A stretch of DNA of 64,000 bases from Isoetes taiwanensis (taxonomy: Eukaryota > Streptophyta > Lycopodiopsida > Isoetales > Isoetaceae), in the NCBI GenBank assembly GCA_021234155.1, contig JAJEKV010000005.1, forward strand, positions 27,988,689 to 28,052,688, written 5' to 3'. Shown here piece after piece: positions 9,915 through 20,920 of the stretch. Position 1 is the stretch's first letter. Each line of letters begins with the position of its first letter. The position numbers and the translations under genes are program-made. The notes below the pieces were generated by a model. The model worked only from the letters and a program-made list of their open reading frames with translations, had not been told where the DNA came from and made no database searches.

Positions 9915-11970
9915 TGGTATCAGAGCTTGCATCCGGTTTTGGAGCAGTTGTGAATTTTCAAGGGCTCACTAGGAGGAAAACTTTGTACGTTTTCTCGGGA
10001 TCTGGATATCCAGCTTGGAAGATCAAGGTGGAGCTCGTCCTGCAAAGCGAAAAGCTTTTTGGAGTTGTGACCGGGAATAACCTTCCTTCCGTGCAGCCGG
10101 TTGATGCAGCTACTGGCAATCTTGTTCTGAATGGTGATGCATATGATGCTTGGGTTAAGAATGTAGATGACTGGAATGAAAAAGATCAAAAAGCTCGAGC
10201 ACTGATTCTTTATGCTCTCAAAGAATCCATTTTAATGGATGCTAAGGATTTTGTTACTTCTAGTGAAGTATGGAAGTATTTAGTAAAAACTTATATGAAG
10301 AAGACTATGCATGAAGTGATTAGTCTCCGCAAAGATCTTACATCATTGCAATATCGTTTGGATGATTTGTTTGACGAAGATATGGATAAATTTAAAGCGC
10401 TTTTAGGCCAGAAGAGCTTCAGACTCTTACAACTGTGCTAGCCAATAAAAAATCTATGGCATTAGATCGAGCTTGTGAATCACTAAAAGATGGGGTTCGA
10501 AAGTTGAAAAGGCAAACTATGCATGAAGATCAAGCTTTACTTGTTGATAATAAGAAACGAGGCCGAGAAGATGAAAAGGCCTTTGCTACTGATACAACAT
10601 GCACTCGCAGTCGTAGTAGAAGCTAGAGTCGTGGGGTGATAGACAGCAATTGGCTAGACTTGAGCAACCTAAGTCAGACATTGTTTGTGCCTATTGTAAA
10701 AAGACGAATCATGTTGAAAGCGAATGTTATTATAGACGCTTTGTTAATGAGCATAAAACTTTCCTCCAGGCAATCCGAGATGGACCTCATATTCCAGATG
10801 AACATGCAAGTGTTGCATGTGATGAAGCTTCTAAAGTTGTTTTTTCTAGAGGAGTTGTTTGTTTCCATGACTATTGATTACGGTGCAACACAGCACATGA
10901 CTTTTCATAGGCATTGGTTGAGGGATTACCGCCCACTTTGAGTTCGCAAACTTGTGTTTCTTGGTGATAACACGACCCATGAGGTCAAAGGCATTGGAGT
11001 TTTTCATGTCGATACTTCCAGTGGTGTGCAAGTCTTGCGTGGCGTCTTACATGTGCTTGGTTTACGCCGAAATCTTATCTCTGTGTCTAGACTTGCTGAT
11101 TTTGCTCTATCCATACAGTTTAATGGACGATTGTGTAGATTCATCCAAGATGGATTGTACTTGAAGTTGCCCCGAGAGAAGGTCGTCTCTACGAGCTTAA
11201 ATTGACTGATGATTTTGTGAATATTATGACTGCCAATGGAGATGAATCAAGTACACGTGGCATTGTTGTTTTGCACATGTTGACTTCCAATATTATTGGA
11301 TATGGTCTCTGATGGAACCGTGGATGGTCTATCATTGAGTAGCACTGCATCAATGGGTATATGTGAGGCATGTGCTGTTGGGAAGCAACATCGCTGTTCT
11401 TTCAATGTAAAAGGAAAACATGCAACACAGCCTTTGGAGCATGTGCATGCTGGTATATATGTGGCCCACTACCTTGTGCTTTGAGTGGTGCATGATACTT
11501 CATCTTGTTTGTAGATGATTTTTCCCGTAGAGTTTTTGTATATTTTATCTCTACGAAGTCCCAAGTCGTCACCAAATTCCAAGTGTTTAAAAGTATGGTG
11601 GAGACTCGAATTGGCAAAGTGATCAAGAGAATACGCACTGACAATGGTGGGAAATTTACCTCTGCTCAATTCAAGTGTTTTTGTGAAGAGCATGGTATAG
11701 CTTGTGAGCCTACCATCACTTATTCCCCTCGGCAGAATGATATTGTTGAGCATCAGGAACATGCGATAATCAGTGTTGTTTGATGTATGCTTATCCATGC
11801 TGGTTTGGATAAGTCATTTTGGGCAGAAGCTGTGGCTACTGCTGTTTATGTGCATCGTATAGGTCTGGGGAGCGTCACAAGTGAGTATTTATTGTCTTGT
11901 TGTGTCCTACTTGTTCGTCACAGTCTTGAGTTTTTAGAGATGGGATCACCCACATTCATTATATTCTGAA
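9915..11970 (+). mobile_element. truncated Ty1/copia retrotransposon, decayed
   Basis: Domains appear in copia order: gag (9914-10626, Ser/Arg-rich at its end), a CCHC knuckle 'CAYCKKTNHVESEC' near 10690, a protease site read as 'DYGATQHMT' near 10875, the pre-integrase zinc region ('CEACAVGKQH', 11365) and the integrase core ('FVDDFSRRVF', 'RTDNGG', 'NDIVEHQEHA', 11505-11780). Reading frames change several times and there are internal stops. The sequence is lost shortly after 'SFWAEAVATAVY' (about 11,900), before any reverse transcriptase. The gag ATG overlaps the primer site, so a downstream start is more likely. The part 11155-11805 reappears inverted at 46.4-47.05 kb. Confidence 0.85.
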
Positions 11971-12119
11971 ATAAGCTTTTGTCTTCTGCCACTAAAAATG
12001 TTTCATGTGGGTTGACCTGCCTCCAAACATGTATCTTGAAAGATCTATGGTTTTAGTGGTGAAAGAGATTTAGCTACATTTTTGTGCTTGTATCCATCTT
12101 TAAAATATCTTGAATAACA

Positions 12120-13260
12120 TATCGTGACATGACATATAGAATAGAATAGAATAGAATAGAATAGAATAGAATAGAATACATTAATGTCCCTTGTGCCGTA
12201 AGGCCTCTGGACTTGTGTAGCATGGGCGAGCTCCCTAAAAGGTGCTACTAGCACATCACGCTGTTATAATGTAGCCTTTTCTGAAGGCTGACTTTTTTCT
12301 TTTAATACCGGCATCCCGCTTTACCTCGACTTCTTGGCCGTGCAGTGATGCGTCGTTATCAATCAGCTTTTAGCTGAGCAATTTGTGTGAGGCTATATGA
12401 CCCGTTTTGTACGGATCATATTACAAGCCCTCTTTCAGCGTGTACTTCTCGTAATGCGGTCGTCATTCTTTGGATTGCGTCGCCAAATCCGTAATGATTA
12501 CGTCATCTTCATCGGCACATTAATGCTTGGTTCCCCACCTTATATTCCTATATGCGTCACGATGTCTCGTAGATCGGGCGGTCATTAATCATATGGTTCT
12601 CATCCTCTATTCTCCCCGTCCACCGGATTACGCATATCACGTCCTCCTTGTCTACCCCTCTCCACTGTCTTTTGATTCTTAGATCATGACTTCCCATCCC
12701 GAACACGGCGGTATGTCCCTTACGTTTTCCCCAATATGTTATCCGGTATATCTAGTGTCCTATTTGTTGATCCGGATTAAAAACTTGTAACGAGCAGGTC
12801 TGTCTTGGGTCATGTATGTCTTTTGACCATGCTCTTGTCATTTGTGTCGCCCCTCCTCATTCCTTTGCCCCTCTTCTATTAGGTCACTTTCGGGTTTAAT
12901 CCCATCCAATGCGGTCCATGTTGCCACCTTCCTAAACCATCCAATGCTTTTCGAGGATGTGTGATTTTTCTTGACTTCGGTGATTGCAATGCTTTGGGCG
13001 GTTTCCCTTGTATGTCTCAGCGTTGTCTCGGCGGTACCTTATGGTTCTCTCCCATGCTCTCACTTCCATCGGTTTTTTGCCTTGTTTGAGAACTATGATT
13101 GTTAGCGGCGTGTTTGTCCTTACCACAATTCACAATGCATTACCTTTGCCTAAAAATTCCTTCTGCTTTTCCCGGTTTCTTTACGTTAAGCCGGCCCCCA
13201 TGCTTACGCTCCATAACCGAGTGGTGGCTATCGCTGCTAATGAATAGATAACATTTGATG
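12120..13260 (-). mobile_element. LINE 3' fragment with (ATTCT)n tail
   Basis: On the minus strand, a frame at about 12,690-12,560 reads 'RQWRGVDKEDVICVIRW' and then 'EDENHMINDRPIYET'. This resembles the C-terminal zinc motif of plant LINEs (C..C, E.E.H, CP.Y) with cysteines lost. Downstream the element ends with CTTACGGC, GGACATTAATG and about eight ATTCT repeats (12137-12178 on the plus strand). No reverse transcriptase motif is legible, so it is old or 5' truncated. The pentamer tail supports target-primed insertion. Confidence 0.5.
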
Positions 13261-14050
13261 TCCCAATCAGTTATTCTACTTCTGTTACAGAAGTTTTTCA
13301 TGTTAAAGTAGCTTCCTATAGCTGATTGGAATCTGGCATTAGCTCCTTTGGCCCATTTCCCTGTGCCATGCGCATCATAACCTAGATACCTGTATTCTGT
13401 TGCTTCCTCTATCTCTTTATCTTTATATCTGAAAGGTTTATGCCTGTTCTTATGTCCAAAGATGACTATCTTTAGTTTTTTGCTATTTTATAGCAAAGGT
13501 TCCATGTCTGTTTTCCACATAGATTATCTCAACCTTGAGCAACTAATTATTTCATATTATTCTGACTCCGAGGCCACTGTTAATATTGATTTCCAAATTT
13601 GAGCCCCCTTATTAAAGGTTGTATTTATGAAGGCTATGCCAATAAAAATTCTGGAAGATAATCATTTCTTGCAGATGGCACACTTATGAACCCTCCAGAC
13701 AAGTTGAATCTTTCATGTGATCAGTTTATGCTTTCCAGATATAAGAGATTATTGAATTTCTCGTTTTGGTCAAAGTCTTTTATCATGATGGATACCTTTC
13801 ACGCCTATGTAAAACCAGTTTCGTCATTCAAAATTAGTAGAGTTTTGCAAGCAACTCGTTGATATACAGTACCACAACCTCAAGTTAGCTTTTGTTCTCT
13901 CTTTGAAGTATCGCAATAATGCAAATATTTAGAAGGGTACTTATTGGACATGAGAAAAAAAAGCCTTTACTAGAAGGCATATCTCTTTTATGCCGATGCT
14001 TAGAAGAAAAACTTGCTCATTTCAACTCCAAAAGAGGACGAGTACCCGTT
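13261..14050. other. spacer, absent from the second arm
   Basis: No recognisable gene is present. A 63-codon ORF at 13919-14110 has no known relatives that I can see. The stretch, with the adjacent LINE and copia end, is missing from the inverted copy at 46.4 kb. Confidence 0.35.
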
Positions 14051-14051
14051 C

Positions 14052-15730
14052 GGTTCTTCATATATCTCTCTGACATCCAAGAGTTTTATACTTGTTGGAA
14101 GCTACTATAATACTTCAGTTTGCCATCTAACATCTGTTGACTCTGACTTGTTTGAAAAGTGACCTCTTTACGTGCTTCTTGATTGTGCACAATGTTCTTC
14201 TAAGCGTTGCCAAGTCTGTCATTATGTAGATAACTAGAAATCATGACATTTCAAGAACTATTCTTAACTTAGTAGATTTGTCTAGTACTATTTGCAGACA
14301 AACTTAAAACAAGATATGTTGTTTCAATACCTGCTTGCTTGAAGCCAACGTACACTTGCCATAGGTCACATTGTCAACCTAGACATTTTTTCTGCAGAAT
14401 GTTTAAAAATGTTGCAGGTATAATGTCCTTTATTTGAACATTTTCATCTTTCAGGGTGCTCTATCAGAATAGACTGTGGACGTTAAAAAATCTATTCTAT
14501 TCTATTTTCATTAGTAATTGTCTTCAACACTCGTGTTGTAGTACTTGATGCGCATCCGCTGGGATGAATTAAGCACAGAGGAAAGGCATCAAATGGCCTG
14601 CATGGTCATTGATATGGTTCAAACTTTTGTGAAACCTGATGAGATTCCATTTGGCAATGGAAACATTTGGATTCTTGCTTCTAGATGGCACATCTTATCC
14701 TCCAATTATGTTTTGCATCACTACAATGAGTGACTATTAATGTGGCATGTCATCTGGATGTGGTAAATCTTGCTTTTTCAGACAAGTCATAATATTTTAC
14801 TGCTTCCTGTTAGGTTGCAAGAAGAGAAAGGCCACCCATTTGGAAGGACATGATGTAAACACTCTTTCAACTCGGTAGCAACACTCCCGCTCATGTAAAG
14901 GTTATGTTTTCGCTTCGCGTCATAAATTGTCACATTTCATGTAAGCAAGTTGTTTGTAACTGGTGAAGAATCTCTTCTTTAGTTATCTTAATTCATGTAG
15001 CATGTGATTCAATAGGTTGAAATAGTTGCCATGGTTCTTCATCGGCTTCCTAAAGATGTGACTGTTCATAATGAGGATCTAAAAGGTGAAAGAACTATTT
15101 TGTTTTTAGACAAACAAATATGGTCAAGTACATCGTAGATGCTTAATGTTATTCTTGGTTGCAGGTGAAAGGTGAAGGCAATTATTGCACGGGTTGGCAC
15201 AAAGCCTGTCTGAAACATTACCATTCCTGTACAAAGTAGCCAAGTTGTTGCTTTTTGTAGCTATCCTCATTTAGTTTGCTATATTCAGAGGAATTTTTTG
15301 AACTGCAGCTTTTGGATCTACACTTTACTTCAGCAAGGATAGCAGCCCAACAAAACCAATTAGAGTTAGCAAAAGAACATGCCTCTTTGGTGACAGCTGC
15401 GCTTGATGCACTCTTTGCTTATGTGGAATGGATCCCCCCTGACAGCAATGGCCCGCTATGGCATTATTGAGGCGTGAGCCTTAGTAAAATATAAAGCACT
15501 ATATTCAAATGAAGAATGAATGTAAAAAGATCGCGTAGGATCTGAGATTGTTTTGTCTCTTGCTACCAGCTGTGGCATTCTTTTGGGCTCATTGGAATTT
15601 CGGTTGGCTGCTTGTAAGTTTTTGAAGCACATTGCATCTAGATATGCTGTAATGTCCGTTAATTCATTTAAACGCATCATATGATTTCTGAAAATTTTCT
15701 CCTCTGCAAAGAACCCACTTAAGAGACTCA
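14052..15730 (+). pseudogene. HST: HASTY/exportin-5 pseudogene, arm 1
   Basis: Several exon remnants with intron-like spacers match HASTY, the plant exportin-5 that moves microRNAs. Near 14550 'IRWDELSTEERHQMACMVID' precedes 'VQTFVKPDE'. Near 14810 'VARRERPPIWKDMM' fits the segment after 'AALVAEIVRRE'. At 15020-15090 'VEIVAMVLHRLPKDVTVHNE' is the most telling match. At 15170-15240 and 15290-15470 come 'QLELAKEHASLVTAALDALF' and 'AYVEWIPP', and near 15590 'SLEFRLAACKFLKHIASR'. The order agrees with the N-terminal third of HASTY. Frameshifts, stops and a roughly 56-base deletion after 'PDE' kill it. A short LINE-tail insertion lies at 14,476-14,505. Identification is from remembered family features and should be confirmed by alignment. 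Confidence 0.72.
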
Positions 15731-15839
15731 ACAAGATGAATGTATATATACAAGAAATTTAATGCGTCCTACGGCGCATTGTTCCAGTTTTAGCATGTTC
15801 TTACGGTGCAAGGCCCTGTCATGCTCTAGATAACCAACG

Positions 15840-16600
15840 ATTCTACTGAGATTCTCTTGTGATTCCTCTATATTCTTCAACATTCTTGTACTATATTTAG
15901 CATTCATGAAGATTCCCCTAGATTCTCTTAGAATCTTCTATTTTAATTGAGGTGCTTACCCATGAGCATTTAGAACCTTCCAAAATAATCTATTTTGGAT
16001 CTGTGCAACATTTCTAAAACACTTTCTATTTTTAGACTGAGGCGCTTGCCTGAGCATCTAGAACTTTTTTTTTTCAAGATTTATATTGTACACCTTTATT
16101 ATGAAACATTTTAGAACATTCTATTGTGGCTCTTTGCAAAATCTTAAAAAAACTCTAAAATTTCATCAAGATTTTCTTAGATTCCCTTAGATTCAACTAG
16201 ATTTTAAGAGATTCCCTTAGATTTGTAAATATTTTCCTAGATTCTCATATAATTTATGAGATTTCCTTAGATTCCCTTTAATTCTCCTGGATTCGCTTAC
16301 ATTCTAGAAATTTCTAGACTATTCTAGAACTTTCTGAAACATTCTGAAACTTTCAAGACATCCTAGAACTTTCTGGAAGTATTTCCCTATTCCCTTACAT
16401 TCCCGAAGATTCCCCTACATTCTAGAACTTATTAGAACAATTTGGGACTTTCTGGAAGGATTCTCTTAGATTCCCCCTAGATTCTCTTATATTCCAAAAC
16501 ATTTTAGCATTCTGGAACTTTCTAGAACATTCTAAAAGATTTTAGAACTTTCTAGAGCTGCCAGAACATTTTAGAACTTTCTTGAACTATCTAGCATACA
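15840..16600. repeat. AT-rich degenerate repeat with TTCTAGAA motifs
   Basis: About 760 bases are made of drifting 10-14 base units such as 'agattcccttagattc' and 'ctagaactttctagaacatt'. Many units form TTCTAGAA or TTCTGGAA, identical to inverted nTTCnnGAAn heat-shock elements. With this base composition such motifs may arise by repeat expansion alone. Confidence 0.6.
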
Positions 16601-16794
16601 CATCATCTTCCGAAGCAAAACCCAATGCTTAATTGCAGCAGTTAGTGGAATCACAGAAAACAACGGAAGTTTTAAATCATTCAACTGGATTGGTCAGCTT
16701 CTAACTTCCAGGCATCAATTGACGCCAGTGGAATCTCACCCTTAATTAGAACATTACCTTAAGTATAATTGAAATATAAGTTATTCATGGAATT

Positions 16795-16860
16795 AATGCT
16801 TGGTCTAGTGGTTAAAATGGGGGTTGGGGGTTGATGACCGGGGTTCAAATCCCTCACAAA
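16795..16860 (+). mobile_element. tRNA-derived SINE head
   Basis: The sequence TGGTCTAGTGGTTA (box A like) is followed about 30 bases later by GGTTCAAATCCC (box B like), the internal pol III promoter layout of tRNAs and plant SINEs. The 3' part does not complete a tRNA cloverleaf and runs into unrelated repeats, so it is a SINE remnant and not a tRNA gene. Confidence 0.5.
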
Positions 16861-16960
16861 ACATAAAAATTTTAAAAGCCTTTCCTTAAGGGACGAGCAT
16901 TCAACATAAGCCTTAGGATCTTACACTCGATCAACGATCGAGGTCTCACCATATAAAAGC

Positions 16961-17650
16961 AACATGAGCCGTAGGATCTATTACATATAATTCCCAAAGC
17001 CATGTGGACCGTAAGATATGTGCCAAGCCACCTGAGCCGTAGGATCTCGGATCGACGATCGGGATCAAGAGCAACCTGGGCCGTTAGATCGATTACATAT
17101 AATTCCCAAAGACATGTGCAACGTAGGATATGTCCCCAAGCAACATGAGCCTTAGGATCTCGGACCGATGGTCAGGATCAAATCAACCTGGGCCGTAGGA
17201 TCATCTATACGGATCTATATATAAACTCCCAAGCCATCTGGGACGTAGGATACGTCCCTAAGCCATATGAGCCGTCGGATCTCGGATTAATGGTCGGATA
17301 AGCGCAACATGAGCCGTAGGATCTATTACATATAATTCCCAAAGCCATGTGGACCGTAAGATATGTGCCAAGCCACGGCGAGCGTAGGATCTGCGTATCG
17401 ACGATCGGGATCAAGAACAACTGGGCCGTTAGATCGATTACATATAATTCCCAAAGACATGTGCAGCGTGGGATATGTCCCCAAACAGCGTGAGCCTTAG
17501 GATCTCGGACCGATGGTGGGGGGATCAAATCAACTTGGGCCGTAGGATCGTCTATACGGATCTATATATAAACTCCCAAGCCATCTGGGACGTAGGATAC
17601 GTCCCTAAGCCACATGAGCCGTCGGATCTCAGATTAATGGTCGGATAAGC
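16961..17650. repeat. 345-base tandem duplication of GCCGTAGGATC units
   Basis: The blocks 16,961-17,305 and 17,306-17,650 align along their whole length with few differences. Each holds about seven shorter units centred on 'gccgtaggatc' or 'gacgtaggatacgtc', alternating with 'attacatataattcccaaag' and 'ggatctcggaccgatggt'. The open minus-strand frame through it is an accident of the duplication. Confidence 0.75.
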
Positions 17651-17692
17651 GCGACAAATATAAGAACATATATAGGGAGATTAGATATACAC

Positions 17693-18469
17693 ATCTACTT
17701 TTTAGTGACAAAAAATGAGCAAAAGTACTTTTGTTGTTGTGGATTGGCTATTATGCTAAGTATAGGTGCAAATATGCCCAATCAGCAATTGTGTTTCAAC
17801 CATTATTTATCTTGGTTGGTGCAGGGCACAATGTTATCAAGATTTGGTGCAAATATGCCAAACCAAATGATGTGTTTCGACCAGGTGTACAATATTGTTT
17901 ATCTTGGCTACTACTCGTTTCTTCCTGAAAGGATTAAAATAAATCTGATGGAGAAAGTATTACCTCATGAAGCGAGGGAGAAAGAAACAAAGGAAAAGAG
18001 AAAATAGGAGTTTATGTATGCCTACCGAGACACATAGGACCTAGGACCAACCAACTAAGTACAATAAGTCTTCAACTTCTAGGGGCATTCTCCTAGTTGA
18101 AACCGCTAGTTAAATCTAGCAAAAAAACAAAAATAGAAAACTTAGGGCTCATCAATGGTTCTGTATCCTATGAGTCCTATGAGCACCCATTAGGGTTTGA
18201 AGAATTCTTGTGATTCTTTGTACATGCAATGGTGCCCTCTCTAACCTATATAGAATAGTTGACACCTTAATAATTGTAAATACAATTATGTCCTACAAGG
18301 AAAACAACACCAAGATATCACTCCCTTTTGTTGTTCCAACCTTAACTTCCACATCATCCTACCCTTCCCATAGACCTCATGGTCTATGAGGATGATAAAA
18401 GTTAATTTAATTCAATTCTATCCTTCTCTCATATCCTTTTCATTCTTCATTCCTTCATCTAGCCTTCAA
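17693..18469 (+). repeat. arm-1 segment matching 43.9-44.7 kb
   Basis: This is the inverted counterpart of 43,883-44,675. It contains a roughly 75-base internal duplication ('ggtgcaaatatgcc.aa.ca') and near 18,365 a LINE-tail-like 'ATAGACCTCATGGTC...GATGATAAAAGTTAA'. I recognise no protein. It may itself be a LINE 3' region. Confidence 0.6.
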
Positions 18470-20678
18470 TCCCTCCTTGCCACAGGGGACATCACACCCG
18501 GGCAGTGGGAACAGTACTGCGGCGGCTGACTCTATGACCCGCCCGGGGGCAGCGTGCGCCCATACCCCCGGGATGGCCCCCCATTGGTTCTCGTGGGCCG
18601 AGGATGTTGAGGAGGGCACGCAGCGGCTAGCTAATGGGAAGGCGGTGACCTCGATGGTATGCAAGCCGAAGTTACTCAAGTGGGCGCAGGCGGTGGCTTG
18701 TCTTCTGGTCCTCACTACCACTGTTCCAGCGAGCATTGCGGGGAGGGTTTCCCCGACAATGGACCCTGGCGGGGTTGTTCCCATTCAGAAGCGAGGCGAC
18801 CCACACCTTTGTCCAATTATACAGGACGATCATAGTCAGTTCGGTATTTGCCAAGCTGGCTGGCCGCATTCTCAGCGGCAGTTGACCGGTAGTAGGCGTG
18901 GATATGCCACCCTCACAGGCGGGCTTTCGACCCCCGCCACTCAACGATTGACCATATCTTTACGCTGCGGGCGATTGAAGGCAGTAGGAATCACCATTTG
19001 GACTTGTATTCTTTGCTTTGTGGATTTCGCAAAGGCTTTTGATCTGATCCGGGGGAAAAGTTGTGGGCTAAATTGCGTCAAGCTGGGGCTCCCATTGCAC
19101 ATGCGAGGAATGCAATATCTGGGTTGTATGAGAGTTGTTTTGGCGGGATGCGGTCGGCGGACCAAGCATTTTACGGTGGTATCGGGGTCGGCGGGGTTGC
19201 CCCTCTCGCCAACACTTTTTGGCCTCTACATTGATGGATTAGGGGCCGGCTTCATCGAGCATGGGGGATGGCATACAACTTTTGCACTGGGTCATCGCCG
19301 GCTCATCTATGCGGATGATGTTGGCTTTCTTGGCCCACACGGAAGCTATTTGATCTCACACGGATGCCCTAGACACATTTTGTCGCTCTGAGACATGCAC
19401 GTCAATCCGCCAAGACCGGGGTGGTTCTCATATCCTCTTCCGTCACCCCATGCCTCTGCACTCACATATCGGATACCAGGCCAGGCGTCCGCCTACCTAA
19501 AGTACCTGGGGGTGGAGTTCCCCTCCTCGCTCTGCTGAGGGCGTCTATCGCTGCGGGTGACGGTGGCTGAAGCGCTTTATGCAATGCTGAGAACAGTCAC
19601 CGTGCAGAGCTATATGATTGGGGCCATCGGTCACACCGTTCGCACCGGGTCGAGCACAGTCGCTCCTTCTATCACGAGGTCGAGGTTTTAGGCCGGTCGT
19701 CTCTTTGGCGACTGGAATGACTTAGGCAGTGCGAAGGCATTTTGCCGCGGCGCAGGGTGAAAACCGGTCCCTATCGGTCTACGCTGCGGAAGCTGGATTC
19801 TTGCGCTTGGTGGCAGCCCTTGATAGACACATCGTCTATTTTGAGTAAAGTGGTTACTATGGGTGGCCTTTCGGCTCCACTTTTGGCTAATCTGGGCCAT
19901 GAGTCCTTGTGGCGGCTTAGAACTGTTGGGAGGAGGAGATGGAGTGGTTCGCCCGGATGGAACGATGCGAGAACCTGATGCGCGTCTGGTAGCGGCTGAT
20001 CGCGGATATTTTGGGGAGATTACCTAGATGCTTGTTTCCTTGGCAAGCTCGGGACCCCATTGCTCTGGGCGCAGGTCAAAATGGCCCATTACAAGGAGCA
20101 CATCAACCCGTGTTGGCGGGGCCCGCGGCTCTACACACCGCGTTCCAAACGCCGAAAAGTTTGAGGCTCATTGCCTCCATTAGCCGCGGTGCCCACCATC
20201 TTCGCGCTCGAGGCGAGGCGGTGGATTGGGGAACCCCGCCGGGACGAACTCTGTCGGTCTTTGTCAAAGCGGGTGCCATTGAGGATGAGTCTCACACTTT
20301 CGAGTTGCCAGTGTTCCGGTGGTCCGGGCGAATCGCTCCTTAGATGCGGTGGGCGTGCCCTTGGCGATGAACACCGCCGTCGATCGCGCCACGGGGTCCC
20401 ACATCCGGAGGTGCCCTGGACTGCTTGAGTCACCTTGCCCCACCGGGTCCGTGACTAGGCACTGGGGGTGGTGCATGATTTGTATATATTGGGATGTTTT
20501 ACGCATTTTATATGATTACGGTTTGTCGGGGTGATTGCTGCCACGGTTTTTCCTCGAAAACCAGCGGTGGGGGTTTTTAATCGGGGCAAAATCCCGCTTG
20601 CTGCGTTTTTGTATTGGGTCCCATAGACCGATTGGTCTCCGTGGACGATAAAAGTAACTTCCTTCCTTCCTTCCTTCC
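18470..20678 (+). mobile_element. LINE retrotransposon with reverse transcriptase
   Basis: An ORF at 18477-19391 carries reverse transcriptase motifs of a non-LTR element: 'RLANGKA' upstream, 'FVDFAKAFDLI' with the first catalytic Asp, 'GLPLSPTLFGLYIDGL', and 'YADDV' with the catalytic Asp pair. Frameshifts are evident between 18,650 and 18,950. Further on, near 20,260, 'VKAGAIEDESHTFELPVF' fits the C-terminal zinc motif of plant LINEs. The 3' end has a hairpin (20,538-20,555), 'GGTCTCCGTGGACGATAAAAG' and a (TTCC)n tail at 20,659-20,678. No endonuclease or ORF1 is seen, so it is 5' truncated. It sits where the other arm has the 6.8-kb DNA transposon. Confidence 0.85.
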
Positions 20679-20920
20679 TATTACTAATTCTTTGAATTAA
20701 CATTACTTAGGGTAAATTGAAAAGAAATCCACAATTAGACTCAATGCCAAAGAACATTACTAAAACTAGGTACCTTAAATGCAGTGGCATTATCTAAAGT
20801 ATTCAAACAACATATGCCATTTGCATTTTGAAATGGTTCACAACATGGTAGCCTCGACAATAAAATTTAATTCAATTTTTATCACTTTGTCATGCTTTAA
20901 AATAGTTTGAAAAAGAGGTA
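20679..20920. repeat. flank shared with 36.79-37.06 kb (inverted)
   Basis: From 'attactaattctttgaatta' to 'aaatagtttga.aaagaggta' this stretch matches the reverse complement of 36,789-37,057, with one internal 20-base difference. It proves that homology between the two arms continues beyond the LINE and transposon insertions and beyond the foldback element border. Confidence 0.8.

Larger units (their letters stand above)
15731..17692. mobile_element. 2-kb insertion of repeats in arm 1
   Basis: The inverted copy reads directly from CTTAAGAGACT to CTACTTTTTAGTGAC; in arm 1 these are parted by about 1.96 kb. The shared CT at the junction could be a 2-base target duplication. Inside are an AT-rich degenerate repeat (15,840-16,600), a SINE-like tRNA head (16,797) and a 345-base tandem repeat (16,961-17,650). 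No transposase is visible. Deletion from arm 2 instead of insertion in arm 1 cannot be excluded. Confidence 0.5.

Noticed and set aside
16797-16860. tRNA gene
   Set aside because: Boxes A and B are present, but the acceptor and anticodon stems cannot be completed; it fits a SINE head better.
17205-17528. 107-codon minus-strand ORF
   Set aside because: It is open only through the 345-base tandem repeat, and no family is recognised.
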